Counted from the first letter of the stretch, positions 8,083-15,986 are shown. The stretch: 63,515 nucleotides of DNA from Rugosimonospora acidiphila (GCF_039543385.1 NZ_BAABJQ010000042.1:1-63515), one strand, 5' to 3'. A program made the numbers and translations. The notes: generated by a model from the sequence alone, not told the origin.

Positions 8083-9000
8083 TCAGGCGCGCGCGGCCCA
8101 GTCCGTCGGTTGCAGGCACCGGACGGTCAGCTCCTCGGGGCTGCCAGGCTCCGGCCGCACATCGAACGCCCAGCCCGCCACCGCCGGCAGCGACATCAGG
8201 ATCGCCTCGACGTTGCCCCGGGTCTCCAGCCCGAACCGGGTGCCCCGGTCATACACCAGATTGAACTCCACGTAGCGCCCGCGCCGCAGCAGCTGCCACT
8301 GCCGCTCCCGCTGGCCGTAGGGCGTCGCGCGGCGCCGCGCGACGATCGGCTCGATCGCGTCGAGCAGCACACCGCTGCCGTCCCGGACGAAGTCGAAGCA
8401 GCGCTGCCAGCTGACCCCGTCGGCCCCGGACAGCCGGTCGAAGAAGATGCCGCCCACGCCCCGCATCTCGGCGCGGTGCGGCAGGTAGAAGTACCGGTCG
8501 CAGGCTTGCTTCCAGGCCGGGTACCAGCCCGGATCGTACCGGTCGCAGCAGGCTTTCAGGGTGGCGTGGAAGTGCGTCGCGTCCTGCTCGAAGGCGTAGC
8601 ACGGGGTCAGGTCGGCACCGCCGCCGAACCACCACGTGCCGTCCCGCTCGCCGCCGTCCACCTCGAAGTACCGGAAGTTGGCGTGGAACGACGGCGTGTA
8701 CGGGTTCACCGCGTGCAGCACCACCGAGATGCCGGTCGCCACGAACGGCCTGCCGGCAAGCTCCGGCTGCGTGTCGGCGATGCTGGCCGGCACCCGGGCG
8801 CCGTGCACCAACGACACGTTCACGCCCCCGCGCTCGAACACCCTGCCCTGCTCGAGGATGCGCGCGGTGCCGCCGCCCAATTCGGGGCGGCTCCACGGCG
8901 CCTGCCGGAAGGTGGCCCGCCCGTCCATCCGCTCGAACCCGTCAACCAGCCGCGCCTGCTCCTGCCGCAGGAATTCGACGACCGTTTCGGCCCTGCCCAT
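8083..9000 (-). CDS. hemF: Oxygen-dependent coproporphyrinogen III oxidase
   Basis: 305 residues, the usual HemF length. Converts coproporphyrinogen III to protoporphyrinogen IX using O2. The signature NPYTPSFHANFRYFE, WFGGGADLTPCY, the HFHATLKACCDRYDP region, YFYLPHR and GVGGIFFD are all present. ATG 9000 is preceded by AGGGAGG. Most Actinobacteria make heme through coproporphyrin (HemY/HemQ), so an O2-dependent HemF is unusual here. It is followed 138 bp later by the AICAR formyltransferase on the same strand, which could be co-transcribed. Confidence 0.9.
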   Translation of the reverse strand: MGRAETVVEFLRQEQARLVDGFERMDGRATFRQAPWSRPELGGGTARILEQGRVFERGGVNVSLVHGARVPASIADTQPELAGRPFVATGISVVLHAVNPYTPSFHANFRYFEVDGGERDGTWWFGGGADLTPCYAFEQDATHFHATLKACCDRYDPGWYPAWKQACDRYFYLPHRAEMRGVGGIFFDRLSGADGVSWQRCFDFVRDGSGVLLDAIEPIVARRRATPYGQRERQWQLLRRGRYVEFNLVYDRGTRFGLETRGNVEAILMSLPAVAGWAFDVRPEPGSPEELTVRCLQPTDWAARA

Positions 9001-9145
9001 CCCGATGTGCCTCCCTGGCGCCATCGCGTCGCGTGAACGCGGAACCGGTCGGCCGGCCCGCGTGCCCACCGGCGGATGCGTGATCCGCGCCACCGCGCCT
9101 GCCGCGCGCCACGGTACCGCATCCACGCACCATGGCCGATCTCAC

Positions 9146-9162
9146 ATCCGAGCCGCTCGGAT
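9146..9162. promoter_or_regulatory. 17-bp perfect palindrome in the hemF / sugar porter divergent region
   Basis: ATCCGAG-CCG-CTCGGAT lies 83 bp upstream of the transporter start and 145 bp upstream of hemF. It is a good operator candidate for either gene. No cognate regulator is adjacent. Confidence 0.45.
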
Positions 9163-9244
9163 TGGTCAGAAGCGCGACTGGGTAGTCGGTGAAGCACGGC
9201 GACCGCTGGCGGCCGCCGGGTACTGGTTGGTGAAGGGGGCGCAC

Positions 9245-10702
9245 ATGACGACAACGACCGCCGCCGCCGGCGGGCCTGATGTGTTGGAGGCGTTGGACCA
9301 GCGGTCACCGACCGGCTTCTACTGGTCATTGACCATATTGGCCACCATCGGTGGGTTCCTGTTTGGATTCGACACCTCGAACATCGGATCGGCGCTGAAC
9401 TTCGTGCCGTATCACCTCAGCGGGTTCGCCCTGGGCTATCTGGTGGCGGGTGCCTCGCTGGGCGCGGCGGCCGGCGCGATCCTGGCCGGTCCGCTGACCG
9501 ACCGGCTGGGACGCAAGTACCTGCTGATCGCGGATGCCCTGATCTACGCGGTGGGCGCCCTGTTGTCCGCGTTCACACCGGACGCCGCGGTGCTGCTCGC
9601 CGCGCGCACGCTGATCGGCATCGCGGTCGGTGCCGACTCGGCGATCGCGACCGCCTACATCGCCGAGTACGCGCCGCGCAACCGGCGCGGGTCGCTGGGC
9701 ATGCTGCAGCAGTGGATGGTGACTGTCGGCATCCTGGTGGCGTACGTGGTGGCGCTGGTCATCTTCAAGACGATGCCGCACAGCGCGGGGACCCTGGACT
9801 GGCGTCTGATCCTGGGCCTGGGTGCGGTGCCGGCGCTGATCGGGTTGGTGCTGCGCACCCGGATGCCCGAGTCACCGCGCTGGCTGCTGCGCCACGGCCG
9901 CTACGAGGAGGCGCGCAAGGCCGTCGCGATCCTGGGTGTGCAGGCGACCACCGAGGACGTCGAGCGGGCCGCCCGCCGGCTGGAGGCCAGCGAGCACGGG
10001 CGCGAGCGCGCCAAGTTCCGGACCTGGACCCCGGGCGTGCGCCGGGCGCTGATGGTGGTCTGCGTGTTCTTCGTCTTCCAGCAGATCACCGGCATCAACG
10101 TGCCGCTGTACTACGGCCCGCACCTGCTCGGCCCGCTGTTCCAGGGCAGCGACACCTCGAAGGTGGCCACCACGGTCGCCGGCGTCGAGGTGACCGCCAT
10201 CATGACGGTGGTCAACGTGGCCGCCACGTACCTCGCGTTCCGCTACATCGACCGGATCGGGCGGCGCCGGCTGGCGATCGGCGGGTACCTGGGGATGGCC
10301 GTGTTCGGGGTGGTCGCTGCCATCGGCCTGGGGCTGATGACCGGGACGCCGCGCACGGTCGTGGTGATGATCGGCCTGTGCATGTTCATCGCCAGCTTCG
10401 CGGTCGGCGTAGGCGGCACCGGCTGGCTCATCCAGGGCGAGGTGTTCCCGACCGCGGTGCGCGGCCAGGCCGCCGCGATCGGCGCCACCGTCGACTGGCT
10501 CGCCAACTTCGCGCTCATCGAGGCCTTCCCGACCTGGCAGTCGGCGATCGGGCTGGCCTGGGTGATGGTCTGCTTCGCGGTGCTGTGTCTGATGGCTGTC
10601 GCGTTCGTCGGCCGGTTCCTGCCGGAGACCAAGGGCCGTTCGGTCGAGGAGATCACTGCGCTGTTCGATAAGCAGGCGGTCACCGGCGCCGCGGTCGCCT
10701 GA
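9245..10702 (+). CDS. MFS sugar porter (SP family)
   Basis: 485 residues with 12 predicted membrane helices. Sugar-porter signatures: GGFLFGFDTSNIG in helix 1, GPLTDRLGRKYLL in loop 2-3, AYIAEYAPRNRRGSLGMLQQ, QQITGINVPLYYGP in helix 7, DRIGRRRL in loop 8-9, and the C-terminal FLPETKGRSVEEI. These define proton-sugar symporters of the XylE/GalP type. GAAGGGGG lies before ATG 9245. It is divergent from hemF and ends at a strong bidirectional hairpin. A pentose or hexose is likely, in keeping with the glycoside hydrolases nearby. Confidence 0.9.
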   Translation: MTTTTAAAGGPDVLEALDQRSPTGFYWSLTILATIGGFLFGFDTSNIGSALNFVPYHLSGFALGYLVAGASLGAAAGAILAGPLTDRLGRKYLLIADALIYAVGALLSAFTPDAAVLLAARTLIGIAVGADSAIATAYIAEYAPRNRRGSLGMLQQWMVTVGILVAYVVALVIFKTMPHSAGTLDWRLILGLGAVPALIGLVLRTRMPESPRWLLRHGRYEEARKAVAILGVQATTEDVERAARRLEASEHGRERAKFRTWTPGVRRALMVVCVFFVFQQITGINVPLYYGPHLLGPLFQGSDTSKVATTVAGVEVTAIMTVVNVAATYLAFRYIDRIGRRRLAIGGYLGMAVFGVVAAIGLGLMTGTPRTVVVMIGLCMFIASFAVGVGGTGWLIQGEVFPTAVRGQAAAIGATVDWLANFALIEAFPTWQSAIGLAWVMVCFAVLCLMAVAFVGRFLPETKGRSVEEITALFDKQAVTGAAVA

Positions 10703-10724
10703 CGCCGAAATATGCTCCACTGTG

Positions 10725-10764
10725 GATGGTGGGTCGTCGCGGATACCCGTGGCGACCCACCATC
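10725..10764. terminator. Bidirectional terminator hairpin
   Basis: GATGGTGGGTCG (10725-10736) pairs perfectly with CGACCCACCATC (10753-10764), with partial pairing inside the 16-nt loop. It sits between convergent genes ending at 10702 and 10854. Confidence 0.7.
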
Positions 10765-10853
10765 GTGTTCACCGCGATTCCGGTGCGCACATCCCCGCTG
10801 CCGCCGGGTCGGCAGGCGCGACGGCAGCGGGGATGGCTCGACGGATCGATCGC

Positions 10854-11522
10854 TCAGGCGCCGAAGGCGGCCAGGGCGGCCCGTACCGCAGCCGCGTCGG
10901 CCGCGACCCCGGTCTCGTCGCTGAACTGCCCGTACAGCCCGGCGTACGCGGGGGTGTTCGGCTGGAAGGCGCGCGAGTCGCGCAGCGAGCCGCCGTCCAC
11001 CGCGTCGTACCCGATCTCGTCCAGGAACGTGGTGACCCTCGCCTTGGCCTGCGCGTCATCGCCGGCGATCGGGAGGGCGGTGCGATCCGCCGAACCGGCC
11101 GGGCGGGCCAGCGATCCGAGGTGCTTGAAGTAAATGTTGTTGAATCCCTTCACCACCTTGGCGTTCGGCAGGTGCGCCTGAAGCAGCTCGCTGCTGGCGG
11201 CCGAGTCGTCGTCCAGCTCGGCAACCTGCCCGTCACGCTCGGGGTAGTAGTTGTTCGTGTCGATGACCACACGCCCGGCCACCGCGTCGGCCGGCACCGA
11301 CCGGTACGCCTTCAGCGGGACGCTCACGACCACCAGGTCGCCGGCCGTCGCAGCCTCTTGAGGGGTGGCGGCCCGAGCCCGGGGGCCGAGCTCGTCCACG
11401 AGGTCCTTGAGCGTCTCGGGTCCCCGGGAGTTGCTGAGGACCACGTCATACCCGGCCGCTATCGCCAGTCGGGCTACGGTGCCACCGATGTTTCCGCTAC
11501 CAATGAAGCCCACAGTCGTCAT
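10854..11522 (-). CDS. NADPH-dependent F420 reductase-like oxidoreductase
   Basis: 222 residues. The N-terminal Rossmann motif GFIGSGNIGGTVARLA with VVLSNSRGP is the F420:NADPH oxidoreductase (NpdG/Fno, NADP_oxidored) signature. DTNNYYPERDG and KGFNNIYFKHL are also typical of this branch, as is the C-terminal SLRDSRAFQPNTPAY. It would move hydride between NADPH and F420 or a similar acceptor. ATG 11522 lacks a clear ribosome site. It lies downstream of dinB on the same strand with a 112-bp gap. The true acceptor is uncertain. Confidence 0.8.
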   Translation of the reverse strand: MTTVGFIGSGNIGGTVARLAIAAGYDVVLSNSRGPETLKDLVDELGPRARAATPQEAATAGDLVVVSVPLKAYRSVPADAVAGRVVIDTNNYYPERDGQVAELDDDSAASSELLQAHLPNAKVVKGFNNIYFKHLGSLARPAGSADRTALPIAGDDAQAKARVTTFLDEIGYDAVDGGSLRDSRAFQPNTPAYAGLYGQFSDETGVAADAAAVRAALAAFGA

Positions 11523-11634
11523 GGTTCTGGGCAACCATCGGAGGGCGGCCAACATTCCTTGATGTGGTGACACCCACGGCGGGCCCGTCCCGGTGAACCA
11601 GCCGCCGGCGCCGGCCGTGAAGCATCCTGGGTGT

Positions 11635-12900
11635 TCAGTCCGGCAGCAGCGGCACGGCCGGCCCGCCGTCGCGGCCGAGCAGGGCCGCCCGGGTGACGGC
11701 CGAGGAGCCGAACCGCTCCCGCACGGCGTCCACCGCCGCGTCGAGGTCGGCGTCGGCCTCGGCCCCCGGGTGCAGCGGCAACTCCAGCTGGATGCCGCCG
11801 TCATCGAGGTTGCCCACGGCCACCCCGACGAGGGTGAGGCCCCGGTCGCGCACCATCGGCATGGCCGCGGCCAGCAGCGCCCGGGCGGTGCCGAGGATCG
11901 GACGGGTCCCGGAGGTCGGCCAGGGCAGCGTCTGTGAGCGGGTGATGCGGGAGAAGTCACCGAAGCGTAGCCGCAATACCACCGTGCGTCCCGGCCGCCC
12001 CGCGGCCCGCATCCGCCCGGTCACCCGGTCGACGAGCCCGGCGAGTACCGCGTCGAGTTCGGCCGGCGAGCGGTGGGAGCGGCCCAGGGCGCGCTGGGCT
12101 CCGATCGAGCCGCGGCGCCGGCCGACCTGGACGGGTCGGGAGGGGCGTTGGGCGTAGTCTCCCCCACGCCCCGGCCCGGCCGCGCTTCCCTGTGGGTCCA
12201 GGCCCAGCGCCAGAGCGTGCAGGTGCCGCCCTGACCCGGGGCCGAGTACCGAGACCAGCGCCGCCTCGCCGAGCCGGGCCACCTGCCCGACCGTGTGGAT
12301 GCCGCGCTCCCGTAGCTTGCCGGCGGTGACCGGGCCCACGCCCCAGAGCGCCTCCACCGGCAGCGGATGCAGGAAGGCCACCTCGCCGTCTGGCGGCACC
12401 ACCAGCAGGCCGTCCGGCTTGGCCACCCGGCTGGCCACCTTGGCCAGGAACTTCGTGCGGGCGACGCCGACCGTGATCGGCAACCCGACCCGGGACAGCA
12501 CCTCGCCGCGCAGCCGGGCCGCTATCTCCGCCGGGCTTCCCGAGATCCGGCGCAGGCCGCCGACATCCAGGAACGCCTCGTCGATGGACAGGCCCTCGAC
12601 CAGCGGCGTGGTCTGCCGGAACACCTCGAAGACCGCCTTGCTGGCCTGCGCGTAGGCCGACATCCGGGGCTCCACCACGACGGCCGACGGGCACAGCCGC
12701 CGGGCCTGCCGTCCGCCCATCGCGGTGCGCACCCCGCAGGCCTTGGCCTCGTAGCTCGCGGCGAGCACCACGCCCGACCCGACGATCACGGGCCGGCCAC
12801 GCAGCCGGGGGTCGTCACGCTGCTCCACCGACGCGTAGAACGCGTCGAGGTCGGCGTGCAGGATGGTCGCCTCGCCAGGCACCCCCGCATCATCGCACAT
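11635..12900 (-). CDS. dinB: DNA polymerase IV (Y-family translesion polymerase)
   Basis: 421 residues. Motifs: ILHADLDAFYASVEQ (first catalytic Asp), YEAKACGVRTAMGGRQARRLCP, and GLSIDEAFLDVGG (SIDEA catalytic Asp-Glu), followed by HhH (LWGVGPVTAGKLRERGI) and a little-finger domain. There is no clear C-terminal beta-clamp box. It copies past damaged bases. The start is taken at ATG 12900, which lies inside a LexA-like box; GTG at 12846 region (VPGEAT) is an alternative that would also keep all motifs. SOS control is likely. Confidence 0.9.
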   Translation of the reverse strand: MCDDAGVPGEATILHADLDAFYASVEQRDDPRLRGRPVIVGSGVVLAASYEAKACGVRTAMGGRQARRLCPSAVVVEPRMSAYAQASKAVFEVFRQTTPLVEGLSIDEAFLDVGGLRRISGSPAEIAARLRGEVLSRVGLPITVGVARTKFLAKVASRVAKPDGLLVVPPDGEVAFLHPLPVEALWGVGPVTAGKLRERGIHTVGQVARLGEAALVSVLGPGSGRHLHALALGLDPQGSAAGPGRGGDYAQRPSRPVQVGRRRGSIGAQRALGRSHRSPAELDAVLAGLVDRVTGRMRAAGRPGRTVVLRLRFGDFSRITRSQTLPWPTSGTRPILGTARALLAAAMPMVRDRGLTLVGVAVGNLDDGGIQLELPLHPGAEADADLDAAVDAVRERFGSSAVTRAALLGRDGGPAVPLLPD

Positions 12901-12907
12901 ATGTTCT
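12894..12907. promoter_or_regulatory. LexA (SOS)-like box overlapping the dinB start
   Basis: CGCACATATGTTCT matches actinobacterial CGAAC-N4-GTTCG at 8 of 10 fixed positions and has the perfect core ACATATGT. It covers the dinB ATG (minus strand 12900-12898). Confidence 0.5.
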
Positions 12908-12962
12908 AATTCGTGGGTGGGGAGTGGGGATTTCAACGGTGTGCCTTGCAGGGTTCCTCGCG

Positions 12963-13061
12963 ATGGCCAACATCGGCGTCACCCGGTTCGGTGCTACCGC
13001 CACCGCCGCCATCCTCGACGATCTCGCTCACCGCCAGAACCACGGCCGGCCGGCTGCCTGA
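12963..13061 (+). pseudogene. Short remnant, possibly a DeoC-like aldolase C-terminus
   Basis: The 32 codons MANIGVTRFGATATAAILDD and a short polar tail resemble the end of deoxyribose-phosphate aldolases (ATRIGxSxTAAIL-type strand and helix). The rest of such a gene is not seen upstream. The preceding 60 bp have no clear homology. It is probably the edge of a deleted gene; weak evidence. Confidence 0.25.
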
Positions 13062-13103
13062 TCTGGACCTGGCGCTACGGCGGAGGTCGTCCCTGACTGC
13101 CGC

Positions 13104-13928
13104 TCATCGCCAGAGATGCAGGACGACCGGACGGGTCCGTTCGGTGAACTCGTCGCCAGCTTCCCTCAGCAGCGCGCGGAGGTCGCGGTCGAACGCGGAC
13201 AGCTGGTCGCCGAACAGGTGCGGAGTGGATCTCGACAGGGAGTACACGGAGGCGACAATGTCGTCTGCCGACCGGTGGACGATGCGGCTCGGTAGCTCAA
13301 TGTCGCGGGGACCCTCGAACCCGGCTGCCCGATAGATCTCGTCCTCGTTGCCGGGCGAGTCTCCCGGTACGGTCTGCTTCGGACCTAGGTACGTCTCGAT
13401 CAGATCGGTGATCGCGTCCCAGGGCGGGTCCTGTTCACCGGTGGCGACGCCCCGGTGGGTCGTCGCGCTCACATGAACCAGGGCGCCGCCGAGCGCCAGG
13501 AGACGGCGTGCCGCTGCGGCGACCCGTGGTCGGTCCATCCAATGGAACGACTGCGCGAACGTGATGACGTCGACGGATGGCAGGTCGGCCGGTAGGTCCT
13601 CGGCCCGAATGCACCGCCATGACGCGTTGTCCACGTGATGCGCAGCCGCCTGTCTGGCGGCCTCATGGACCATCTCCTGGTCCGCATCGACGCCGATCGC
13701 CCGTGCGAAGTTCGGCGCGAGGAGGAGAGTCAGCGATCCGGGTCCGCATCCGACGTCGAGCAATGTGCCCGTGCCATCAAGGCCGAGTTCCGCGACCAGG
13801 ACGGTGGCGAGCTCCGGCGGGTAGGCCATCCGGCCGGTGGCGTAGTGAGCGGCGCTTCCGGCATACAGCGACGGATCCCAGGACCAGCTACGGTGGTGGG
13901 CCGACTCACCGGAATTGTGAGCGGGCAT
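13104..13928 (-). CDS. Class I SAM-dependent methyltransferase
   Basis: 274 residues. SAM-binding motif I LLDVGCGPGSLTLLL (about residues 55-69), acidic motif II AIGVDADQEMV, and VDVITFAQSFHWMD typical of methyltransferase type 11 proteins. The N-terminal DPSLYAGSAAHYATGRMAYP is common in this family. ATG 13928 is chosen at the family-typical length; no strong ribosome site is visible and the frame stays open further upstream. It stands alone, downstream of the SnoaL gene on the same strand. The substrate is unknown. Confidence 0.8.
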   Translation of the reverse strand: MPAHNSGESAHHRSWSWDPSLYAGSAAHYATGRMAYPPELATVLVAELGLDGTGTLLDVGCGPGSLTLLLAPNFARAIGVDADQEMVHEAARQAAAHHVDNASWRCIRAEDLPADLPSVDVITFAQSFHWMDRPRVAAAARRLLALGGALVHVSATTHRGVATGEQDPPWDAITDLIETYLGPKQTVPGDSPGNEDEIYRAAGFEGPRDIELPSRIVHRSADDIVASVYSLSRSTPHLFGDQLSAFDRDLRALLREAGDEFTERTRPVVLHLWR

Positions 13929-14004
13929 CCGGGCAGAATGCCGGACGCCCGCACGTCCCGCAACCGAATTGTGCGCAGGGCTGAGGCGGGCAGGGGGCAG
14001 GATT

Positions 14005-14349
14005 TCAGGCGTCGCGCCGCAAGGACGACAGACCCCACAGCTCGGCGACACGACCGTTGTCCACCCGGAAAATCTCCAGCATGGTCGGTGACTGTCCGCC
14101 GGGAACACCGCGCACGCTCGTGCGGACGGCGACCCGGTCCGCCTCGACGATCAGGTCCTCGACGACCATCTGGACCTCGGGGAACGCTTCGTGGAAACGT
14201 TGCCACGCCCGCGCGACGCTCTCCGGTCCGGTGGCGGCCAGGGGATGGCTGTAGAAATCCGCTGTGAAGATCTCCTCGACGGCCCCGTAGTCGCGATCGT
14301 TGAACGCGGTATACATGCGCCGGGCCGCGGCCCGCACCTCGTCGGTCAT
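14005..14349 (-). CDS. SnoaL-like / NTF2-fold protein
   Basis: 114 residues of a cone-shaped NTF2 fold: AARRMYTAFNDRDYGAVEEIFTADF at the start, LEIFRVDNGRVAELWG at the end. Families include polyketide cyclases and small-molecule isomerases, and many are merely ligand binders. Its ATG overlaps the marR stop (ATGA at 14349-14346), so it is translationally coupled. It is probably the effector gene of the MarR unit and may bind or convert the inducing compound. Confidence 0.82.
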   Translation of the reverse strand: MTDEVRAAARRMYTAFNDRDYGAVEEIFTADFYSHPLAATGPESVARAWQRFHEAFPEVQMVVEDLIVEADRVAVRTSVRGVPGGQSPTMLEIFRVDNGRVAELWGLSSLRRDA

Positions 14350-14780
14350 CGGCTCTCCTGTTCGGTCACGTTCGCGCGCACGCGGCGCAGGACGCGCAGC
14401 ACGACCTCCTGCTCGTGGGTGGAGACGCCGTCGAGCAGCCGTTCCTGGTACGACTGGTGCGATCGCGCCAGGTCGTTGGCCATCCGCTCGCCACTGGCAG
14501 TGAGTGCGGCCAGGGTGTAGCGGTTGTCCCCCGGGTCGAGGCGACGGCCAACCAGTCCTTCGGCCTCGAACTCCTTGACCAACCTGGTGACGGTCGCACC
14601 GTCGATGCCCAGTGCCTGGCGTAGGTTGCTGTGGCTGATCTCGCCGTCTCGTCTCAGCCGCACGAGCAGTTGCACTCGAAGCGGACTCATGCCCACGTGC
14701 CGCGCGAACGCCTGTCGCAGCTCGGCGTGAGCGGCGCCGAATTCGCGGAAGAACCTGTCCTCCGACGTCTCCTCACTCAC
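14346..14780 (-). CDS. MarR family transcriptional regulator
   Basis: 144 residues. The winged HTH is clear: ISHSNLRQALGIDGATVTRLVKEFEAEGLVGRRLDPGDNRYTLAALT, with the usual D-x-R wing (DPGDNR). It starts at GTG 14780, or TTG 14783. No Shine-Dalgarno lies close, so it may be leaderless. Co-transcribed with the SnoaL gene and divergent from a membrane protein gene. Three inverted repeats in the 164-bp divergent region are likely its sites. Confidence 0.87.
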   Translation of the reverse strand: MSEETSEDRFFREFGAAHAELRQAFARHVGMSPLRVQLLVRLRRDGEISHSNLRQALGIDGATVTRLVKEFEAEGLVGRRLDPGDNRYTLAALTASGERMANDLARSHQSYQERLLDGVSTHEQEVVLRVLRRVRANVTEQESR

Positions 14781-14799
14781 CAATACTTTATACCTGCAA

Positions 14800-14818
14800 C
14801 TCTTGATTACCTCAAGAG
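14800..14818. promoter_or_regulatory. Inverted repeat 1 of the MarR divergent region
   Basis: CTCTTGA-TTACC-TCAAGAG, perfect 7-bp arms, 19 bp upstream of the marR start. It probably overlaps the marR promoter and allows autoregulation. Confidence 0.55.
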
Positions 14819-14864
14819 ATTCCGCTCCGGGCGTGGGATCGCCCGTTCCCGGCTGTCGCGTCAC

Positions 14865-14882
14865 TGTCAAGAGTATTTGACA
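14865..14882. promoter_or_regulatory. Inverted repeat 2 of the MarR divergent region
   Basis: TGTCAA-GAGTAT-TTGACA, perfect 6-bp arms. It shares the GTCAA/TTGAC half-site with repeat 3 and could cover the -35 (TTGACA) of the rightward promoter. Confidence 0.55.
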
Positions 14883-14913
14883 TGGAGTCCGGTCCGCTTT
14901 ACATTCGGATGGT

Positions 14914-14929
14914 GTCAAAGATTCTTGAC
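14914..14929. promoter_or_regulatory. Inverted repeat 3 of the MarR divergent region
   Basis: GTCAA-AGATTC-TTGAC, perfect 5-bp arms, 48 bp centre-to-centre from repeat 2, and 15 bp before the membrane protein ATG. It probably represses the rightward operon. Confidence 0.5.
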
Positions 14930-14944
14930 TCTGCGGAGGTCGCG

Positions 14945-15364
14945 ATGTCGTACGAAGAGAAGGGCGTCTGGACCCAACTGCTCTCCTTCGCCTGCGCCTA
15001 TATCGCCTATCTCGCGGTCGTCGTGCCCCGCCTGGTGCACACATCGGTCGCGCACGTGTCCTACGTCGCGCCGCTGGTGGTGACGACCGTGGCGTCGATC
15101 CTCATCGCGACGGTGGTCCGCAGCGCCCTGGAGGTGGCCAGGCCCAGCGATAGCAGCAAGGCCGACGTGCGGGACCGGGACATCGCCCGCTTCGGTGAAC
15201 ACGCCAGCCGCTGGTGCGTGATCGGTGGCGCGACCGCCGGGATCATCGGGGCGTTGGACCACTGGGCTTACTTCTGGATCGCCAACGTCATCTGGCTCGG
15301 GTTCGTGCTGTCGGCCGTGGTCGACTCGGTGATCCGGCTCGTCGCCTACCGCCGAGGGCTGTGA
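14945..15364 (+). CDS. Small membrane protein, four predicted helices
   Basis: 139 residues with hydrophobic segments at about 12-30, 41-60, 88-105 and 110-128 (SFACAYIAYLAVVVPRL, APLVVTTVASILIATVV, CVIGGATAGIIGALDHWAYF, WIANVIWLGFVLSAVV). It resembles the membrane partner commonly found before a small XRE regulator. GGAGG precedes ATG 14945. The downstream XRE gene begins 4 bp after its stop, so they form an operon controlled by the inverted repeats upstream. The function is unknown; a membrane sensor is one possibility. Confidence 0.75.
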   Translation: MSYEEKGVWTQLLSFACAYIAYLAVVVPRLVHTSVAHVSYVAPLVVTTVASILIATVVRSALEVARPSDSSKADVRDRDIARFGEHASRWCVIGGATAGIIGALDHWAYFWIANVIWLGFVLSAVVDSVIRLVAYRRGL

Positions 15365-15367
15365 CCG

Positions 15368-15604
15368 GTGGCACCGAGCAAACCCACCCGGATCACCAAC
15401 CGGATCCGCGTGCTGCGCTTCGGCCACGACGAGATGACCCAGGCCCAACTGGCCGAGCGCATCGGCGTGACCCGGCAGACCGTCATCGCCATCGAACAGG
15501 GGCGCTACTCGCCGTCCCTGGAGGTCGCCTTCCAGATCGCCCAGGTCTTCGGCGTACCCCTCGACGAGGTTTTCCAGTACCCCGACGGGTCGACGGGCCA
15601 ATGA
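15368..15604 (+). CDS. Small XRE-family HTH regulator
   Basis: 78 residues, almost only a Cro/CI HTH: RIRVLRFGHDEMTQAQLAERIGVTRQTVIAIEQGRYSPSLEVAFQIAQVFGVPLDEVF. This YvaO/PrtR-like minimal type often pairs with a small membrane protein, as here (4-bp gap). The start is GTG 15368. The stop overlaps the ATG of the truncated reductase (ATGA). Confidence 0.87.
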   Translation: MAPSKPTRITNRIRVLRFGHDEMTQAQLAERIGVTRQTVIAIEQGRYSPSLEVAFQIAQVFGVPLDEVFQYPDGSTGQ

Positions 15605-15935
15605 GTAAGGGCAGCCGGGAGGCGGAACTCGTCAACGGATTCGGTGACCGGCATCAGTTGCGCACGGCCGACCTTCCAGACCCGGCAGCAGGTCCCGGCC
15701 AGGTCCGCATCTCCGTGCACGCGGCCGGGGTGAACCCCGTCGACACCGGCAACCGCCGGGACGGGAGTTGGGCCGGACTGTCCACGCCCTGCGTCCTCGG
15801 GTACGACGTGGCCGGCGTGATCGATCAGGTCGGACCGGGAACCACGGACCTGTCCTGTGGTGATCGGGCCATGGCCATGACGCGGTTCCGCGATGGCGCC
15901 GGCGGTTACGCCGAGTTCGCGGTCGTCGACGCCGC
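15601..15935 (+). pseudogene. Truncated zinc-type alcohol dehydrogenase / quinone reductase
   Basis: From ATG 15601 about 110 residues match the GroES-like N-domain of quinone oxidoreductases (PGQVRISVHAAGVNPVDTGN, PCVLGYDVAGVIDQVG, GGYAEFAVVDAA). Similarity then stops near 15935 and the frame runs on as antisense of the sigma gene. The Rossmann domain and catalytic C-terminus (about 200 residues) are gone. Start overlaps the XRE stop, so the original operon had at least three genes. A deletion or rearrangement joined it to the end of the ECF unit. Confidence 0.75.
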
Positions 15936-15986
15936 CGGAGGCAGGTGGTGCTACAGGTCCGCGACTGACACGCGCGGTCGCGGCGC

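Noticed and set aside
10854..11960. Longer version of the F420-type reductase
   Set aside because: The extra N-terminal 146 residues are an alternate frame of dinB; Rossmann motif begins only after ATG 11522.
13910..13985. Two CCGAATTGTG-like direct repeats upstream of the methyltransferase
   Set aside because: They resemble half of a lac operator only by chance; no inverted symmetry is present.
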